The notes under the pieces were generated by a model. The model was given only the letters and a program-made list of their open reading frames with translations. It was not told the origin of the DNA and searched no databases. A program made the translations under genes and the position numbers. From assembly GCA_963678675.1 (NCBI GenBank), contig OY783200.1:8568501-8632500 (forward strand): a DNA stretch of 64,000 nucleotides. Direction: 5' to 3'. Every line of letters begins with the position of its first letter. Position 1 is the stretch's first letter. Positions 22,986 to 33,441 of the stretch are shown here, in pieces. The DNA is from Xiphydria camelus. Taxonomy: Eukaryota > Arthropoda > Insecta > Hymenoptera > Xiphydriidae.

Positions 22986-23363
22986 TTAGCAGCAACGTCT
23001 TCCAGGTTGTCGCGGGCAGGAGGGCGGTGCGTAGTGGCACGCTGGAGGACACAAGGGTGGCTCGGTTCTCGGGGTGCAGCTGCTGCTTCGCGGCGGTTGC
23101 GAGGATCGGCAGTGCGACTGCTCGAGCGAAGTCACCACATTGCTGCAACGATTCCAAAGCTGTATAGAAGCCAAGAGCGCGCGACTCGTCGAGATTTTAG
23201 CGAGAAGAGGAGAAGAAGCGTTTGTCTACTAGTAATTATTTCTGTCCGGCTTTGGCAGAATCCCTATCGTTCCACCCATGAAGACCTTGCCTCTCGTTGT
23301 CTTCTTCTCCTGGTCCTTGCCCGCTTCGCCACCCTTCTTTCCGCTCTTCTTCCCCTTCGCCAT
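22986..23363 (-). CDS. Gene E: small Lys-rich, Cys/Pro-tailed protein
   Basis: Exon 1 (23363-23230) starts MAKGKKSGKKGGEAGKDQ, then KVFMGGTIGILPKPDRNNY. It joins through a GTAGAC donor and a TTGCAG acceptor, in phase, to exon 2 (23142-22986), which holds HCRSSQPP, SSCTPRTEPPLCPP, CHYAPPSCPRQPG and ends RRCC. The product would be 96 aa. Gene D has the same layout: a Lys-rich start, a GGTIGI motif, an intron of about 85 bp, then a tail with PxCPP and PSCPRQ. That shared layout is the main reason to believe the weak splice. Without splicing, exon 1 alone ends after 44 codons. Function unknown. Confidence 0.6.
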
Positions 23364-23599
23364 TACTTATCGCATTCTCTCGCTGTTTACTTAAAAGCGA
23401 AACGTAGTGTGCAGCCAGATGGGATGAATCGACATGTTAATTTAGAATTTAGAGGCCAAATTTTGAGGCGAGAGGTGGGAAGAGGTTGCTTCTCATGGAG
23501 ACATTTCTTTTGTGTCGGCGGATGCCGTGGGAACGAGAGTAGACATCTGTGTGTTCGCATTCTTTTTTTTTACGTCGATCAAAGACAAAATACTCTCTA

Positions 23600-24290
23600 A
23601 TAAATTTCTGAATAACTGAGATATTCTGGTTTTCTTTCCGACTTTTTATAGTAATTGGAGCATTTTAGACATTTTCAGGAAAGTATCAGTTTGTCAGAGA
23701 ACAGTCCGCAAATATGAATTTTTCGTTCATGCATAAAAACTGTTTTGAAAAATTGTGATAAATTCAAACATCTGATAAAATTTGGACAAACTCTGAAATC
23801 CGTTCATTTTTTTAATTTATAATTTGAGTTAAAATACAGGTAAAGACATTTTAAGTTTTTCACATAAATTTTACAGAAATTTACAAATGTTCGTAGATAT
23901 TTATTGTCAGTGTTTATTAGATTTTTTCAGAAAAGTTTTTATAAATAGAAAGAGAAAAATGAATAGGTACTTTGTGAATATTTTTCTGACAAACTGATAC
24001 TTCCCTGAAAATGTCTGAAATGTTTCAAGTACTACAGAAAGTCAGAAGAGTCCAGAAAAAGTCAGTCCAAATTTTACAGATTTTGAAATATATTTGTTAG
24101 TGTATATTAGACTTTTTCAGAAAAGTTTTTGCGTATGAAAGAGAATTGGATATTCTCAAGACATTTTTCTGATAAACTCCGATACGCCCCTGAAAATGTC
24201 TGAAATGTTTCAATTTCTACAGAGTCAGAAAAAAGTCAAAATATCTCAGGAATTTTTCATAAATTTGTTATAGAAATTTGTCCATCAGAA
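23600..24290. mobile_element. CCATCAG-ended repeat block
   Basis: Contains repeated GACATTTTCAGGAAAGTATCAG-type units in direct and inverted orientation and ends TTTGTCCATCAG, as in the CCCTGATGG family. At least two partial copies appear to be fused. Non-coding. Confidence 0.5.
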
Positions 24291-24355
24291 ATACGATTCG
24301 AGATCCTCTTAAGTTCGGTACGCGGAAGAAAACACCTTAAAAAATCCGCATACGT

Positions 24356-24611
24356 ACAGAGAAAAAGAATTGGTTGGATCTATTTTACTAAAAATTACTT
24401 GCGGAGTCACAAGTAATTATTTACTTAAATCATTTTAATCTTTTTTCATTTTAATTAAATATTTCTTTCTTGCTATTATATACTATTCCATAGAATTGCA
24501 AGGAAGAGGTATTTAATTGATGTATTAAAAAGTTTAATTGATATAAATAAATAATTACATGCGACACCGCAGGTAATTTTCAGTAGATCCAACCAATTCC
24601 TTTTATCTGTG
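24356..24611. mobile_element. MITE upstream of gene D's 3' end
   Basis: ACAGAGAAAAAGAATTGGTT and its inverted partner (CCAATTCCTTTTATCTGTG) are the ends; TTGGATCTA and TAGATCCAA continue the pairing. Non-coding. Confidence 0.7.
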
Positions 24612-24697
24612 CGCGTTACAGAACGCAATCCTTATTCAAACGAGCAATTTATTGACGCATTCGTAAGTGATCAGCGTCGAGGTGAAGGGCGAACGCA

Positions 24698-25021
24698 TCA
24701 GCATTGTCTCGGACAGCTCGGCGGGGGGCTGCAAACCGGCTGCGGGCAGCATATCGGGGGTGGACAGATCGGTTCCTGCTGGCAACTCGTCAGCTTCGGT
24801 CTTTGCGGGGAAAATGATCGATCGACATTACATTTCCTGCTGGATAATGCACATCGCTCATGACGCGCCGATTTGACTTACGGACAGTTCTTAACGACCT
24901 TGTCGGTAATACCGATCGTTCCGCCCATGCCCGCTCCCTTCGGCAGTTTATTCGCCTTGCCCTTGTTGCCGCCCTTCTTATCGTCGCCCTTGTCCTTCTT
25001 CTTTTCCTTTTTCGGCGGCAT
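24698..25021 (-). CDS. Gene D: small Lys-rich, Cys/Pro-tailed protein
   Basis: Exon 1 (25021-24882) starts MPPKKEKKKDKGDDKKGG and continues GAGMGGTIGITDKVVKNC. A consensus donor (CC|GTAAGT) and an AAAG acceptor join it in phase to exon 2 (24800-24698), which encodes PKLTSCQQEPICPPPICC and ends PPSCPRQC with a stop. The product is 80 aa: a strongly basic N-terminal half, a GGTIGI motif, then a compact Cys/Pro tail with nine cysteines. It is the clearest two-exon member of the cluster and a paralogue of gene E. No signal peptide is visible, so it is probably not secreted. Function unknown; basic plus Cys-rich small proteins occur in insect sperm, which is an inference. Confidence 0.72.
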
Positions 25022-25444
25022 CCGGCGGCGGCGGCGAGATTAACTTGGAATTTTGAATATTGGTTTGCCTCGGACGAGAGTTACGCGAATATCTCCTCTC
25101 CGCCGCAATCGCTATGGTAACGCGCGCGTGTCGTCAAATGACTCGCGTCGAGAATTCGGTATTTGTATAAAAAAAAATACAGCAGAATCTGCTTATAAAA
25201 ATACAGTAGAATCATATGATCTTTATGCTGGTTCTTTATATTTAAGCCTTTTTTCTATACAAAATATCCCATTAATACGCGCTTTATTTCTGTTTATAAT
25301 GCTTTTTTGACGATCGACGATGTTGTGTTTCTGTAAACTACACTTAGCAATTGCGCCTATCTTAATATCGTTGCATAGTGCGCTTGCTCTAATTTTGTAT
25401 CCGCGGATGCAAATGATGCCTAACAGAAATTAAACTCAATCGAA

Positions 25445-25515
25445 AATTTAATACTGGGTCAGGCCCCATAAAAAGATTTTTATGTCGTCTGACTCAGTAT
25501 TAAATTTTTGATAGT
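25445..25515. repeat. Short palindrome
   Basis: AATTTAATACTGGGTCAG and CTGACTCAGTATTAAATTT pair around a 25-bp loop; it could form a hairpin. No gene. Confidence 0.6.
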
Positions 25516-25774
25516 GACTTACATCAAAAGAAGATTACTTATTATTTTCTTCTCAAGTCTTTGATCTATGTGTAATTGATTTGTATTGATATTAAATGTG
25601 TGTATATTATCTTTTAATACACATATGCTGACTTCACAACCCATATCTATTTCATTTTAGAGGAAATAGAGGAAATTTGTGCAAAAAGGGGAATATTTTT
25701 TAATTAAAATGGGAGATCTACTAAAAATTAGAAAAATGCAGTGGTTTTAAAAATAACGATTTTTAAGATATATA

Positions 25775-26349
25775 CAGGGTGTTCGGAAAAAACACCGACA
25801 CAGAAATAGGGGTGATAGGTTACGTCATTACAAGTATTTTGATATAAGGGACCTATACCCGCAAGCGCCCCCCCTTCTGGAGATATCAACTTTTCAAGTT
25901 TATAACGACCGAGGTTGATCAAAGTAGAATAATATAGAGTTTTTTGTCTACCTGTACAATTGAAAAATAAGTGAAAACTCCTTGTATCCGTATCATCTTC
26001 GAAAAGTACAAGGACTTGAGCTAAGCGGTTATCCTTTCCGCAAGCAGTTTGCGCAGTGGCACATCTATCCAGAATCGTTTCCGATGTTGCATGGACATGG
26101 GTGGCCGTCATTTTGAGCATTTGATGTAGTACATTGTTTTTGTATCTCGTAAAATTAAATATTCGTTACCACCTTGATACGTTTCTTATTATTCTACTTT
26201 GATCAACCTCGGTCGTTATAAACTTGAAAAGTTGATATCTCCAGAAGGGGGGGGCGCGCTTGCGGGTATAGGTCCCTTATATCAAAATACTTGTAATGAC
26301 GTAACCTATCACCCCTATTTCTGTGTCGGTGTTTTTTCCGAACACCCTG
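25775..26349. mobile_element. Mariner-type MITE with ~165-bp arms
   Basis: TA-CAGGGTGTTCGGAAAA on the left and TTTTCCGAACACCCTG-TA on the right. The arms include GGGGTGATAGGTTACGTC and ACCGAGGTTGATCAAAG with complements. The short centre has no transposase. Confidence 0.82.
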
Positions 26350-26573
26350 TATACAGTACTGTGTATATCCACGTGGAACATCAAAATTTATTAAGCGAAT
26401 GAAGGATATTTTTGCAACTTAAAAATTTATGTCTCATGCTAAGTAACTTAGATCTGAGAGTATCACAATTTAATTTAAGGAAATGGAATCTAGTTTTCGG
26501 TAAAAAATATTAATTCAACTAACCTTTTATATTTTAAACGAAATATTGATGCAAGTAGATGAAATAGTGATTA

Positions 26574-27518
26574 TAGTAGGGGAATGTCGTCAGGGTCGGC
26601 CTGTCGTCTAGGTCGGATATTTACGATATTTCAGCTTATAAAATTAGTTTCAACTATCTGCAAGCGTGGTAAAACTTCTATTGGTAACAGCAAACTTTTC
26701 GTGGCAACACCGAGTTTGAAGCGTGAAAGTAAAACGTGTTGTGCACTTAGTGGCTTGGGAAAGACGAAAAAAGTTTGCCAGTATCAGTGAATACGGTATC
26801 AGAACTTGAAGCTAAAACATGCAATCGTCAAAGTAAGCATATAAGTGTGTCATATGATTATCCTTTAGGAATAAACCAAGGGGATAATTCAATTTGATAA
26901 CCTGTTTGGTTGTGGTGTGATACGATGTGGTCCTGGTGTTTGTCGGCAAGGTTGGACCATTTGTGTAGTCAGGGTTGGCCACCGTGATTTTTTTTTCATT
27001 TCAGGGTAATAGCAACACTTCGTCATTTTTTGATGCTACGAAATGTTAAAAACGAGGTCGTCCACCCAAAAAAGCCCTCTTCAGATGAAGACGAGGACTT
27101 TTGCCTCATCTGTTTGAAAGCGATGCCTTATCGTTTGAATAGTTACAATTCCGTTGCATGCATTGAATGCAAAAGAGAAGTGCATTTGAAGTACGCGAAA
27201 ATGACGACCAAATACTTCATTTGTCAAAACTGCAATTCAGAATAATTTAGCGCCTATAGGCATATATATATATCGTCGATTTTCAGCGGCTGGCCAACCT
27301 AGACAGCACTGGCCAACCTTGACAGTATTTCTATCTAATTTTTTAAAAATACCCATTACTTTTTAATTTTTCATCGAATCAATTCGTAATATCTAGGAAA
27401 AGTTTTCTTTTTTCCGGACCTTTCTAAGAATTCGCAGTAATTATGAGAATTCTTTTTTATCTGGAAATTATGGGCAAAAGTCAAAACTATGGCCAACCCT
27501 GACGACATTCCCCTACTA
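26574..27518 (+). mobile_element. TIR element carrying a zinc-finger remnant
   Basis: The ends GTAGGGGAATGTCGTCAGGG and CCCTGACGACATTCCCCTAC are near-perfect inverted repeats next to TA duplications. GGCCAACC-type motifs recur beneath both ends. Inside, 27030-27245 encodes a truncated Cys-rich finger (separate entry). A non-autonomous derivative of a TA-targeting DNA transposon. Confidence 0.8.
27030..27245 (+). pseudogene. Transposase-tail zinc finger fragment
   Basis: The 71-aa open frame reads EDFCLICLKAM...VACIECKREVH...KYFICQNCNSE, a C-x2-C ... C-x2-C-x4-H ... C-x2-C pattern like PHD-type fingers at the C-termini of pogo/Tigger-like transposases in insects. It starts in mid-protein after an acidic stretch (SSDEDED) and has no catalytic domain. 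Fragment left when the element deleted internally. Confidence 0.6.
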
Positions 27519-28139
27519 TTTTATTTAAAAAAAACGAAATTGATCATTTTGACCCTTTTAACGTAATCCGAAACGATGAAAAGATAAACTTAACCGAGAC
27601 GTTGAATAATAGGTGATTTTATAAAAATAGGGGAAAAACATTGAATTATAGAGGAAAAAAGAGAAGATCGCGAGTTTTAGAGTGAAAAGGGGCAAACGTG
27701 GAAAAATATAGAAATAAAGGGGAATAGGGGATACACTATGAAGCCTGCGCATGTGTAAACATCCATGCTTGTATCGGTATACATTTTTGTTTTTATTTGG
27801 CTGTTAAGATTATCTACACGAGGCGTTTTTTCACCAAAAACGAATTTTTGCATGTTCTTTGAAAATCGTGTTAAGCGGATTTTACTGTATTCATATTTCT
27901 GAATTTAGTTCGTAATCTGTAAACATATTTGATATAAAACGAAAAAGAAAATGTTCGAAAAAAATAATGATTCGCAGTTATATAATAAATACTTTTCTCT
28001 CTGTAAGATTATGCCATCATCGAAAAGTCGGAGAGACGCACTTATGCCAAGCAACAAATGTGAAAGAGATAAATTTACAATACTATGTGTGATGTACGTA
28101 TACTGAATTTTCAAATATCATTCCCAGCGGAAATGAAAA

Positions 28140-28744
28140 ATAAAAAATCATGGAGAGAATGATTTTACTCCAAATTTGTAAAATCTATGTAGGGTAAACC
28201 CCGCCCAGTTATTGGACACTTAAAGATTTTACAAAATTTGAGACCGTGTTAAAAAGATATTTTTCTACCTAGAGAGAGATGAGTGGTGGCTTGTCTTAAT
28301 TGAAAATATATTAGCTTTACAATCTAGTAACTTACAATTTTAAGTTGGAAAGAATATAATTTTCAACAATAAAAAACTGGGATTAAGTCAAAAAACTTAG
28401 TTATTGGACAATGTTCTTAATTTTTGGCAATACTCAATCCAGTAATTGGACATTCAAGAATCAATAAGCCAGGTACGGTTTTTGATAATATTTATTTAAG
28501 TAAAAATTAGGAATCTTGTTATCATTTATTTAAATCAGACTATCTAATAACTGCAAGGTGTCCGATAACTGGGTAGTTTACCCTATACAATAAAACAATG
28601 TTATGAGAAATTCAAATAGATTCAATTTTGCGGGTGATTCCCGCGCACGCGGGTTGCCACCAAGCTTTACAGTACTTCCGCGAGATGGCGTCGCGAACCC
28701 TATCTTACCGACTGAGTCGTTCGACGCCATAGGTAGATATTGAG
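28140..28744. other. AT-rich intergenic DNA and DMAC1-like 5' flank
   Basis: Includes an inverted pair around ACCCCGCCCAGTTATTGGAC and TCCGATAACTGGGTAGTTTA (about 28197-28582), suggesting another small element. From 28625 composition becomes GC-richer, probably the proximal promoter of the gene at 28745; no TATA box is seen. Confidence 0.45.
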
Positions 28745-29164
28745 ATGTCGTACCGTGGCGTTTCTAACCTGATAGCACTCTTTGGCAAGATTTACGTCGC
28801 GCGCGGATTCTTTCTGTTCGACCAGGTCCTCCGAGCCATCCGCGACGCGGGGATGCCGGCCAGTAGCGTGGTGACCGGCAGGAATCGCGACTGCCTCGCG
28901 TGCAGGATCGTCAGCGGCTGTGGCCTCATCGGCGCCGGCCTCTACGTCTGTCACCACTCGAAGAAGTTCAACCGCAACACTGGGAAGACCGTCATGTTCT
29001 CGATAGCCGGCGGTACGACGCTTCCCTCTCGCCGACTTTCCCCGATCTCGACTTGTTTTCTCGGCTTAACTCCGGACGTATTTCCTTTCGCAGTCCTGGT
29101 GACCCTCGGCGCGGCCAGAATGCTGGACCTGCCACCCTTTCAGAACCAATTCGGCCACGGTTAG
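28745..29164 (+). CDS. DMAC1: DMAC1-like mitochondrial membrane protein
   Basis: Two exons, 28745-29012 and 29094-29164, join in phase across an 81-bp intron (G|GTACGA ... CTTTCGCAG) to give 112 aa. The core DCLACRIVSG, GLIGAGLYV resembles DMAC1/TMEM261 (DUF4536), which pairs CxxC with a glycine-rich membrane segment and helps assemble the distal membrane arm of respiratory complex I. A second hydrophobic segment (VMFSIAGGVLVTLGAARML) leads to the LPPF tail. Insect copies are short and diverged, so the name is a family-level call. The intron length is a multiple of three without a stop, so an unspliced message would still read through (139 aa). An AATAAA follows at 29312. Confidence 0.72.
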   Translation: MSYRGVSNLIALFGKIYVARGFFLFDQVLRAIRDAGMPASSVVTGRNRDCLACRIVSGCGLIGAGLYVCHHSKKFNRNTGKTVMFSIAGGTTLPSRRLSPISTCFLGLTPDVFPFAVLVTLGAARMLDLPPFQNQFGHG

Positions 29165-29311
29165 CTCGCGCGGAGGATTCCGCGAGCTGCGCACGAACAG
29201 CGGACGGCTCCGCGTCCGAGGAGGAGTCAAAATCGCGAGACCTGCGAGTATTTTCGACGTTTCTCGCGAGATTGCGTCGCTCTGCCAAGTGCAACGTTGT
29301 ACAACGTGTCG

Positions 29312-29317
29312 AATAAA
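29312..29317 (+). promoter_or_regulatory. Polyadenylation signal of the DMAC1-like gene
   Basis: AATAAA is 148 bp after the stop codon, in CGAATAAATGTTTC context. Confidence 0.6.
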
Positions 29318-29364
29318 TGTTTCATACTATGTATGAATTCTCTGCGAAACTTGTGGGCGTCTTA

Positions 29365-29381
29365 TTCTCGAATTTTTCGAA
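29365..29381. promoter_or_regulatory. Candidate heat-shock element
   Basis: TTC-TC-GAA-TT-TTT, followed by TTCGAA, is close to the alternating nTTCnnGAAn array bound by HSF. It lies about 165 bp before the TATA box of ZFAND2B. Vertebrate ZFAND2A (AIRAP) is HSF1-driven, so the position is suggestive; the third unit is imperfect. Confidence 0.3.
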
Positions 29382-29535
29382 CTTGGCGCCACGCCCCCCT
29401 CGTCACAGCTGACATTACGCAGAGTCGAGCAACGTCACGTGAGATTATTCAGTGCTCGATTTTTGTTTCCACGAATTCTCGTGACGCGACAGATTTGAAG
29501 TTTTAGTTAGTCGGTATTGCGTGTCCCTCCTCGGT

Positions 29536-29542
29536 ATAAAAG
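29536..29542 (+). promoter_or_regulatory. TATA box, likely ZFAND2B promoter
   Basis: TATAAAA in GGTATAAAAGCG context sits about 30 bp before a GC-rich leader that ends at a strong splice donor. Confidence 0.65.
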
Positions 29543-29566
29543 CGACCTTCGTTGAGCGCCGAGCGG

Positions 29567-29687
29567 CGCACTTTATTTTCTGGGCATCGTCCACGACGGC
29601 TTCGACAGATTTCGAGAAGTTCGAGTTTTTGCAACCCGAGGACCATAACCGCTAACGTCAGCGATCGTCGCCTTCGTAACCTCAAAG
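29567..29687 (+). other. 5'UTR exon of ZFAND2B (start approximate)
   Basis: A leader of about 120 bp without an ATG in frame ends TCAAAG|GTACGT at 29687. The next good acceptor on this strand ahead of a start codon is CTCGCAG at 34133-34139, five bases before the ZFAND2B ATG. The 5' limit is inferred from the TATA box. Confidence 0.55.
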
Positions 29688-30139
29688 GTACGTACGATGA
29701 TACAGTTGTATGCTAATCTGGAATTGAAAAAAACTGGACCAAGTGATTTTTATAAGTAGATTTTTTCACGCTAAAAAGGATTTCGTACGTAGAACTTGGC
29801 TATCATGTTAAATTTTTGAGAAAGTTCGAATTTAATGTCGTAAAAACGGTGTTTTTTTGCAATAGGTATACCTATAGGTGAAAATATGATTAGAATTAGA
29901 TTTTGTAGGCTAATTTTGGCTGCGGGATCGTATTCAGTGTTAAAAAATGTAGGTATAAGAAATGTCTGATTTGGTTTTTGATCAGCTGTAAATTTCGAAG
30001 AAATTGTACAAAATTCACGAAGGTGTTCGCAACAAAAATGATTAGTATATGATGTCCAGCAGTCGGGGAATTCGGCAAAACCTGGAAATATCAAGAAATT
30101 ATCTAAGTTAGGGAAATGTCATGGAAAAGTTAGAGATCA

Positions 30140-31110
30140 TGGTGTGTCTTTTAACATTGTGCACGCTTAGTAATAGTGACAACTAAAAAAATTTGGAATT
30201 GCATTTTTGATCGACTATCTGTTTACAATTGTTTACCTTTATTAAACGTTAATCTATTATTTACCTAAATAGCTAATAAAAACTGAATTATAATTAGAAA
30301 AACTTTGAAAAATAGGATTAAGCAATTTTCTTTTATGATTTCTCAGGAATGTTGTTTTTTGTTTTGTGTCACTTTATTACTGAGTGTGAGATTGTTGGAA
30401 GTTGGTGAAATTGACTAAAGTTAGTAGGCTTGTAAAATTCCACCTCTGTTTACTTTTATCTATGAAAATAAATTTCGATTGGTCTTATTTAATTATTTAT
30501 GTGCAGTTACCATGTAGTTCTTTTTATTGAATAATCTAGAAGATTAATATTCGATTTAGACAATCATAAGCGATGCGCATGATTGGTAATGTGATTTCAG
30601 TTAGATTTGACAGGTATCAATAATTCGAGCAATGTTAGATTTATCGTGTGCTTGCAGTAAATTCGGACAAGGTAGCAACCCGTAAATTATTTCCCTGAAT
30701 CCAATACAATATATTACACTGTCGCGTCTATTCTCTTTATTGAGTTGTATTGGAATTGCACTGCATACATACATTGTATTGGATTCGATCTAATAATTTA
30801 CAAGCTGCTGTCATGTCCAAATTTGCCGTAAGTACACGATAAATCAAATATTGCTAGAGCTATTGGTGCCTGTCAAATTTAACTGAAATTGCATCAGCAA
30901 TCATGCTCATGATTGTTTGCAATTTTCTAAATTGAATAATAAATTTTTAGACTATTAAATAAAAAGAGCCACATTGTAGCGGTATGTAAATAATTAAATA
31001 GGGCTGATTAAAATTTATTTTATTGAATAAAAAGTAAGCAGAGATGGAGATATTACGAGCCTACTAATTTGAATCAATTTTGCAAATTTGCAACAATGCT
31101 AAAAGACGCA
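30140..31110. repeat. Diverged ~970-bp inverted repeat
   Basis: Nested pairings include GATTTATCGTGT against ACACGATAAATC, and TGATTTCAGTTAGATTTGACAGG-like sequence against CCTGTCAAATTTAACTGAAAT-like sequence. The outer arms pair CCACCTCTGTTTACTTTT with AAAAGTAAGCAGAGATGG. An old inverted-repeat transposon. Confidence 0.55.
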
Positions 31111-31504
31111 CCTTAAAGAATGTTCTGAAATTTCTTAAAAATACTCGAACGTCACAAATATTGAAAGAAAGTGCGAATTTCCTATGAATCAGTTCTCTCT
31201 TTTTTACCGATAGTAAGAACATCGATTACCAATGGAAGCAATATTAGTATATGATGCGTGCTATGATTAGACGTATATTTGAAAATTTGTTCTTTTAATA
31301 AAATCTATTAAACGATGAAAATGTGATTTCGCAAAATTATAATAAATTATTTTCATACTTATATTGCTCAATTACCATACCCACTCTGGCGGACATAAGT
31401 CTATAATTTTTTTACGCTGAAAACTTTGAGTATAACTAACTTCACCAACTGGCAGCTGTAGAAGCCATTTAAAAGCTTCTGTGAAATACTACAACTTTGA
31501 ACAA

Positions 31505-31912
31505 CTAAATTGTGGACCCCTGGGCCGGCCGTCCTCGGTCCGCTGGAAAGTGGACTGGAGCTGGCTGGTCATGGGGTGCCACTGGATTTCTGTTGTGTGG
31601 TGTCCTGTGTGTGTCCCCCAGATACGATGGCGCCACATCCCCTGACCGCGGTGCGGCGGGGGACCAATGATATATATTGTAAGGGCCTGCCGAACAAATA
31701 AATCAACTTTTTTCGCAATGATAAAGGCGGGCCCAATAGTGGGGGGTGGGTTAGTAGCCACCCCCCTTATATTTTTTATATACGTATTCATCGACTGTGT
31801 TCGGTACTTGTTTATTGTTTTAGCGCCACGCGCCATTACCCCCGGGGGAGCATTGTTCCTCCGGGGGAACACATCTTATTGTATTCGTTCTTCGTTGCAA
31901 TAAATGGCTTCG
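31505..31912. other. GC-rich segment of unknown origin
   Basis: About 400 bp of much higher GC than the surrounding intron, with GGGCCGGCCGTCC, CCCCGGGGG-type runs and ATGGCGCCAC. Open frames exist on both strands (31489-31872 minus is longest) but none resembles a known domain. It could be a transposon 3' end or a non-coding exon. Confidence 0.35.
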
Positions 31913-32297
31913 TACTATAAATTATGATTATTTACAACCATTAACGCCATAAATTCGAAGGAAAGTAGGAGGTTGCAGTATTTTATAGCTACTGCAGCAC
32001 GCTACTCTGTGCTGCAACTTTTTACGGTGTACCAGAGGTAGGAAGTTGTAGATATTTGTAATATTTCTGCATTTCTACGATATACTACAACTCTTTACAA
32101 CTGTTTAGATTTTTTCTAACTATTATGAATAGAATGCTGTAAATATTCATAGTTTTTACTTATCACGAATAGAATGTTGTCGTAACTTATAATATTTCTG
32201 CCATAGATTAAAACTTTCTCTATTCTTTTCTTCATTATACAATATTATCAAAATAAAAATGATATTATTTTGATCACGGTTTCCAAAATATACTCGT

Positions 32298-32500
32298 ACC
32301 ATATGAAGCTAAAATTACTCACTAATGAAAGAAACTTCAATCACTATTATGTTATTACCTTACGAGCTTCTGACTCATATTTGTACATTTTTTTTAAAGT
32401 TACATTTTTATCTACAATAAAGTCTTATATCAATATAGGCCAAAAGTTCATAAATAATGAGATAATAATGATTGAAGTTTCTTTCCTGGCGAGTAAATTT
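32298..32500. mobile_element. ~210-bp MITE, GAGGCTAAACTTACTCGCC family (diverged)
   Basis: CCATATGAAGCTAAAATTAC on the left, TTTCCTGGCGAGTAAATTT on the right. More mutated than the copies at 7893 and 11848. Confidence 0.7.
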
Positions 32501-32602
32501 GTGTCCAATGTCAACTTTTCAATATTACAGTCATAGCTTAATACGCTTTTTTCGTTTTGTCATGGTAGCTGCAATAAAATACGGAACAAATTATCCGCAT
32601 CG

Positions 32603-32955
32603 CTAACCCTTACTTGCCACACTGGGGTTGATTTACACCCCAGCGAGAAGAATTGTTGTAACAAATAAATTATTGCATATTTGTACTTGAAAATTTTATC
32701 AGCTCTTCTTAAGAGCGTACTTTAAAAGACTGTGTAACTTTTATATTTTATTTTTTTTCGCATACTTAATTTTAAGTTCTGGCTATACAAGTTACACGGT
32801 CTTTTAAAGTACGCTCTTAAGAAGAGCTGATAAAATTTTCAAGTACAAATATGCAATAATTTCTTTGTTATAACAATTTTTCTCGCTGGAGTGTAAATCA
32901 ACCCCAGTGTGGCATGTACGTGATTCTCTATAGAAGTGTGGCAAGTAAGGGCTAA
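32603..32955. mobile_element. MITE with ~160-bp arms
   Basis: CTAACCCTTACTTGCCACAC and its inverted partner GTGTGGCAAGTAAGGGCTAA are the ends; AAGAGCGTACTTTAAAAGAC and complement flank the centre. Non-coding. Confidence 0.75.
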
Positions 32956-33230
32956 CTATGAAAATTGATTCCATTTTCAAAAAGAGTTGTAACTAGTTTT
33001 AGTTAATGCTGAATTTGAACGTTTTTATTTTAATTCGATTCGACGTAGATATTTGTATCTTTTCTCTACAACTTTCTACACCAAATACTACAACTATAAG
33101 GCGTGTTTGAATTCTCGCAGTAAGTTGTAGTTATTGGCATAAAAATTTCGTTTTTTCCAGTTAGTTGTAGTTTTTTTTTCCGTCAGGACGTTATACGCGG
33201 ATATTCATTAATTTGTTCGTTTGACAAATA

Positions 33231-33441
33231 CACCCGGGTTCACGGATTCTGAACATAGTGACTTTTCAAAATGTCATATTTCAATATACTAACCAATGAA
33301 TAATTAATTATCATGCTTTCGTTAGCCAGGGCAAAGGCCGTATTAGCTAATGAAAGTATGAGATTTAATTGCTAATTGGCTGTTACGTTTAAAAATTACA
33401 GTTTGAAAAGTCACTATGTTCAGAATCCGTGAACCCGGGTG
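33231..33441. mobile_element. 211-bp MITE with TA duplication
   Basis: TA-CACCCGGGTTCACGGATTC on the left, GAATCCGTGAACCCGGGTG-TA on the right. Arms of about 45 bp also pair GTGACTTTTCAAA with its complement. Confidence 0.8.

Larger units (their letters stand above)
25630..27745. mobile_element. CAGGCTTCACA-family element split by two insertions
   Basis: The left part (CTTCACAACCCATATC, TTTTAGAGGAAATAG) and right part (TTGATCATTTTGACC ... CTATGAAGCCTG) match the ends of the copy at 11700-12467. It is interrupted by the mariner-like element at 25775-26349 and the TIR element at 26574-27518. Confidence 0.65.

Noticed and set aside
28745..29164. Single-exon 139-codon reading of the DMAC1-like gene
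   Set aside because: An internal 81-bp GT-AG intron with a pyrimidine-rich acceptor gives a better protein; kept only as a possible retention isoform.
31489..31872. 127-codon minus frame in the GC-rich island
   Set aside because: No recognisable domain and weak protein character.
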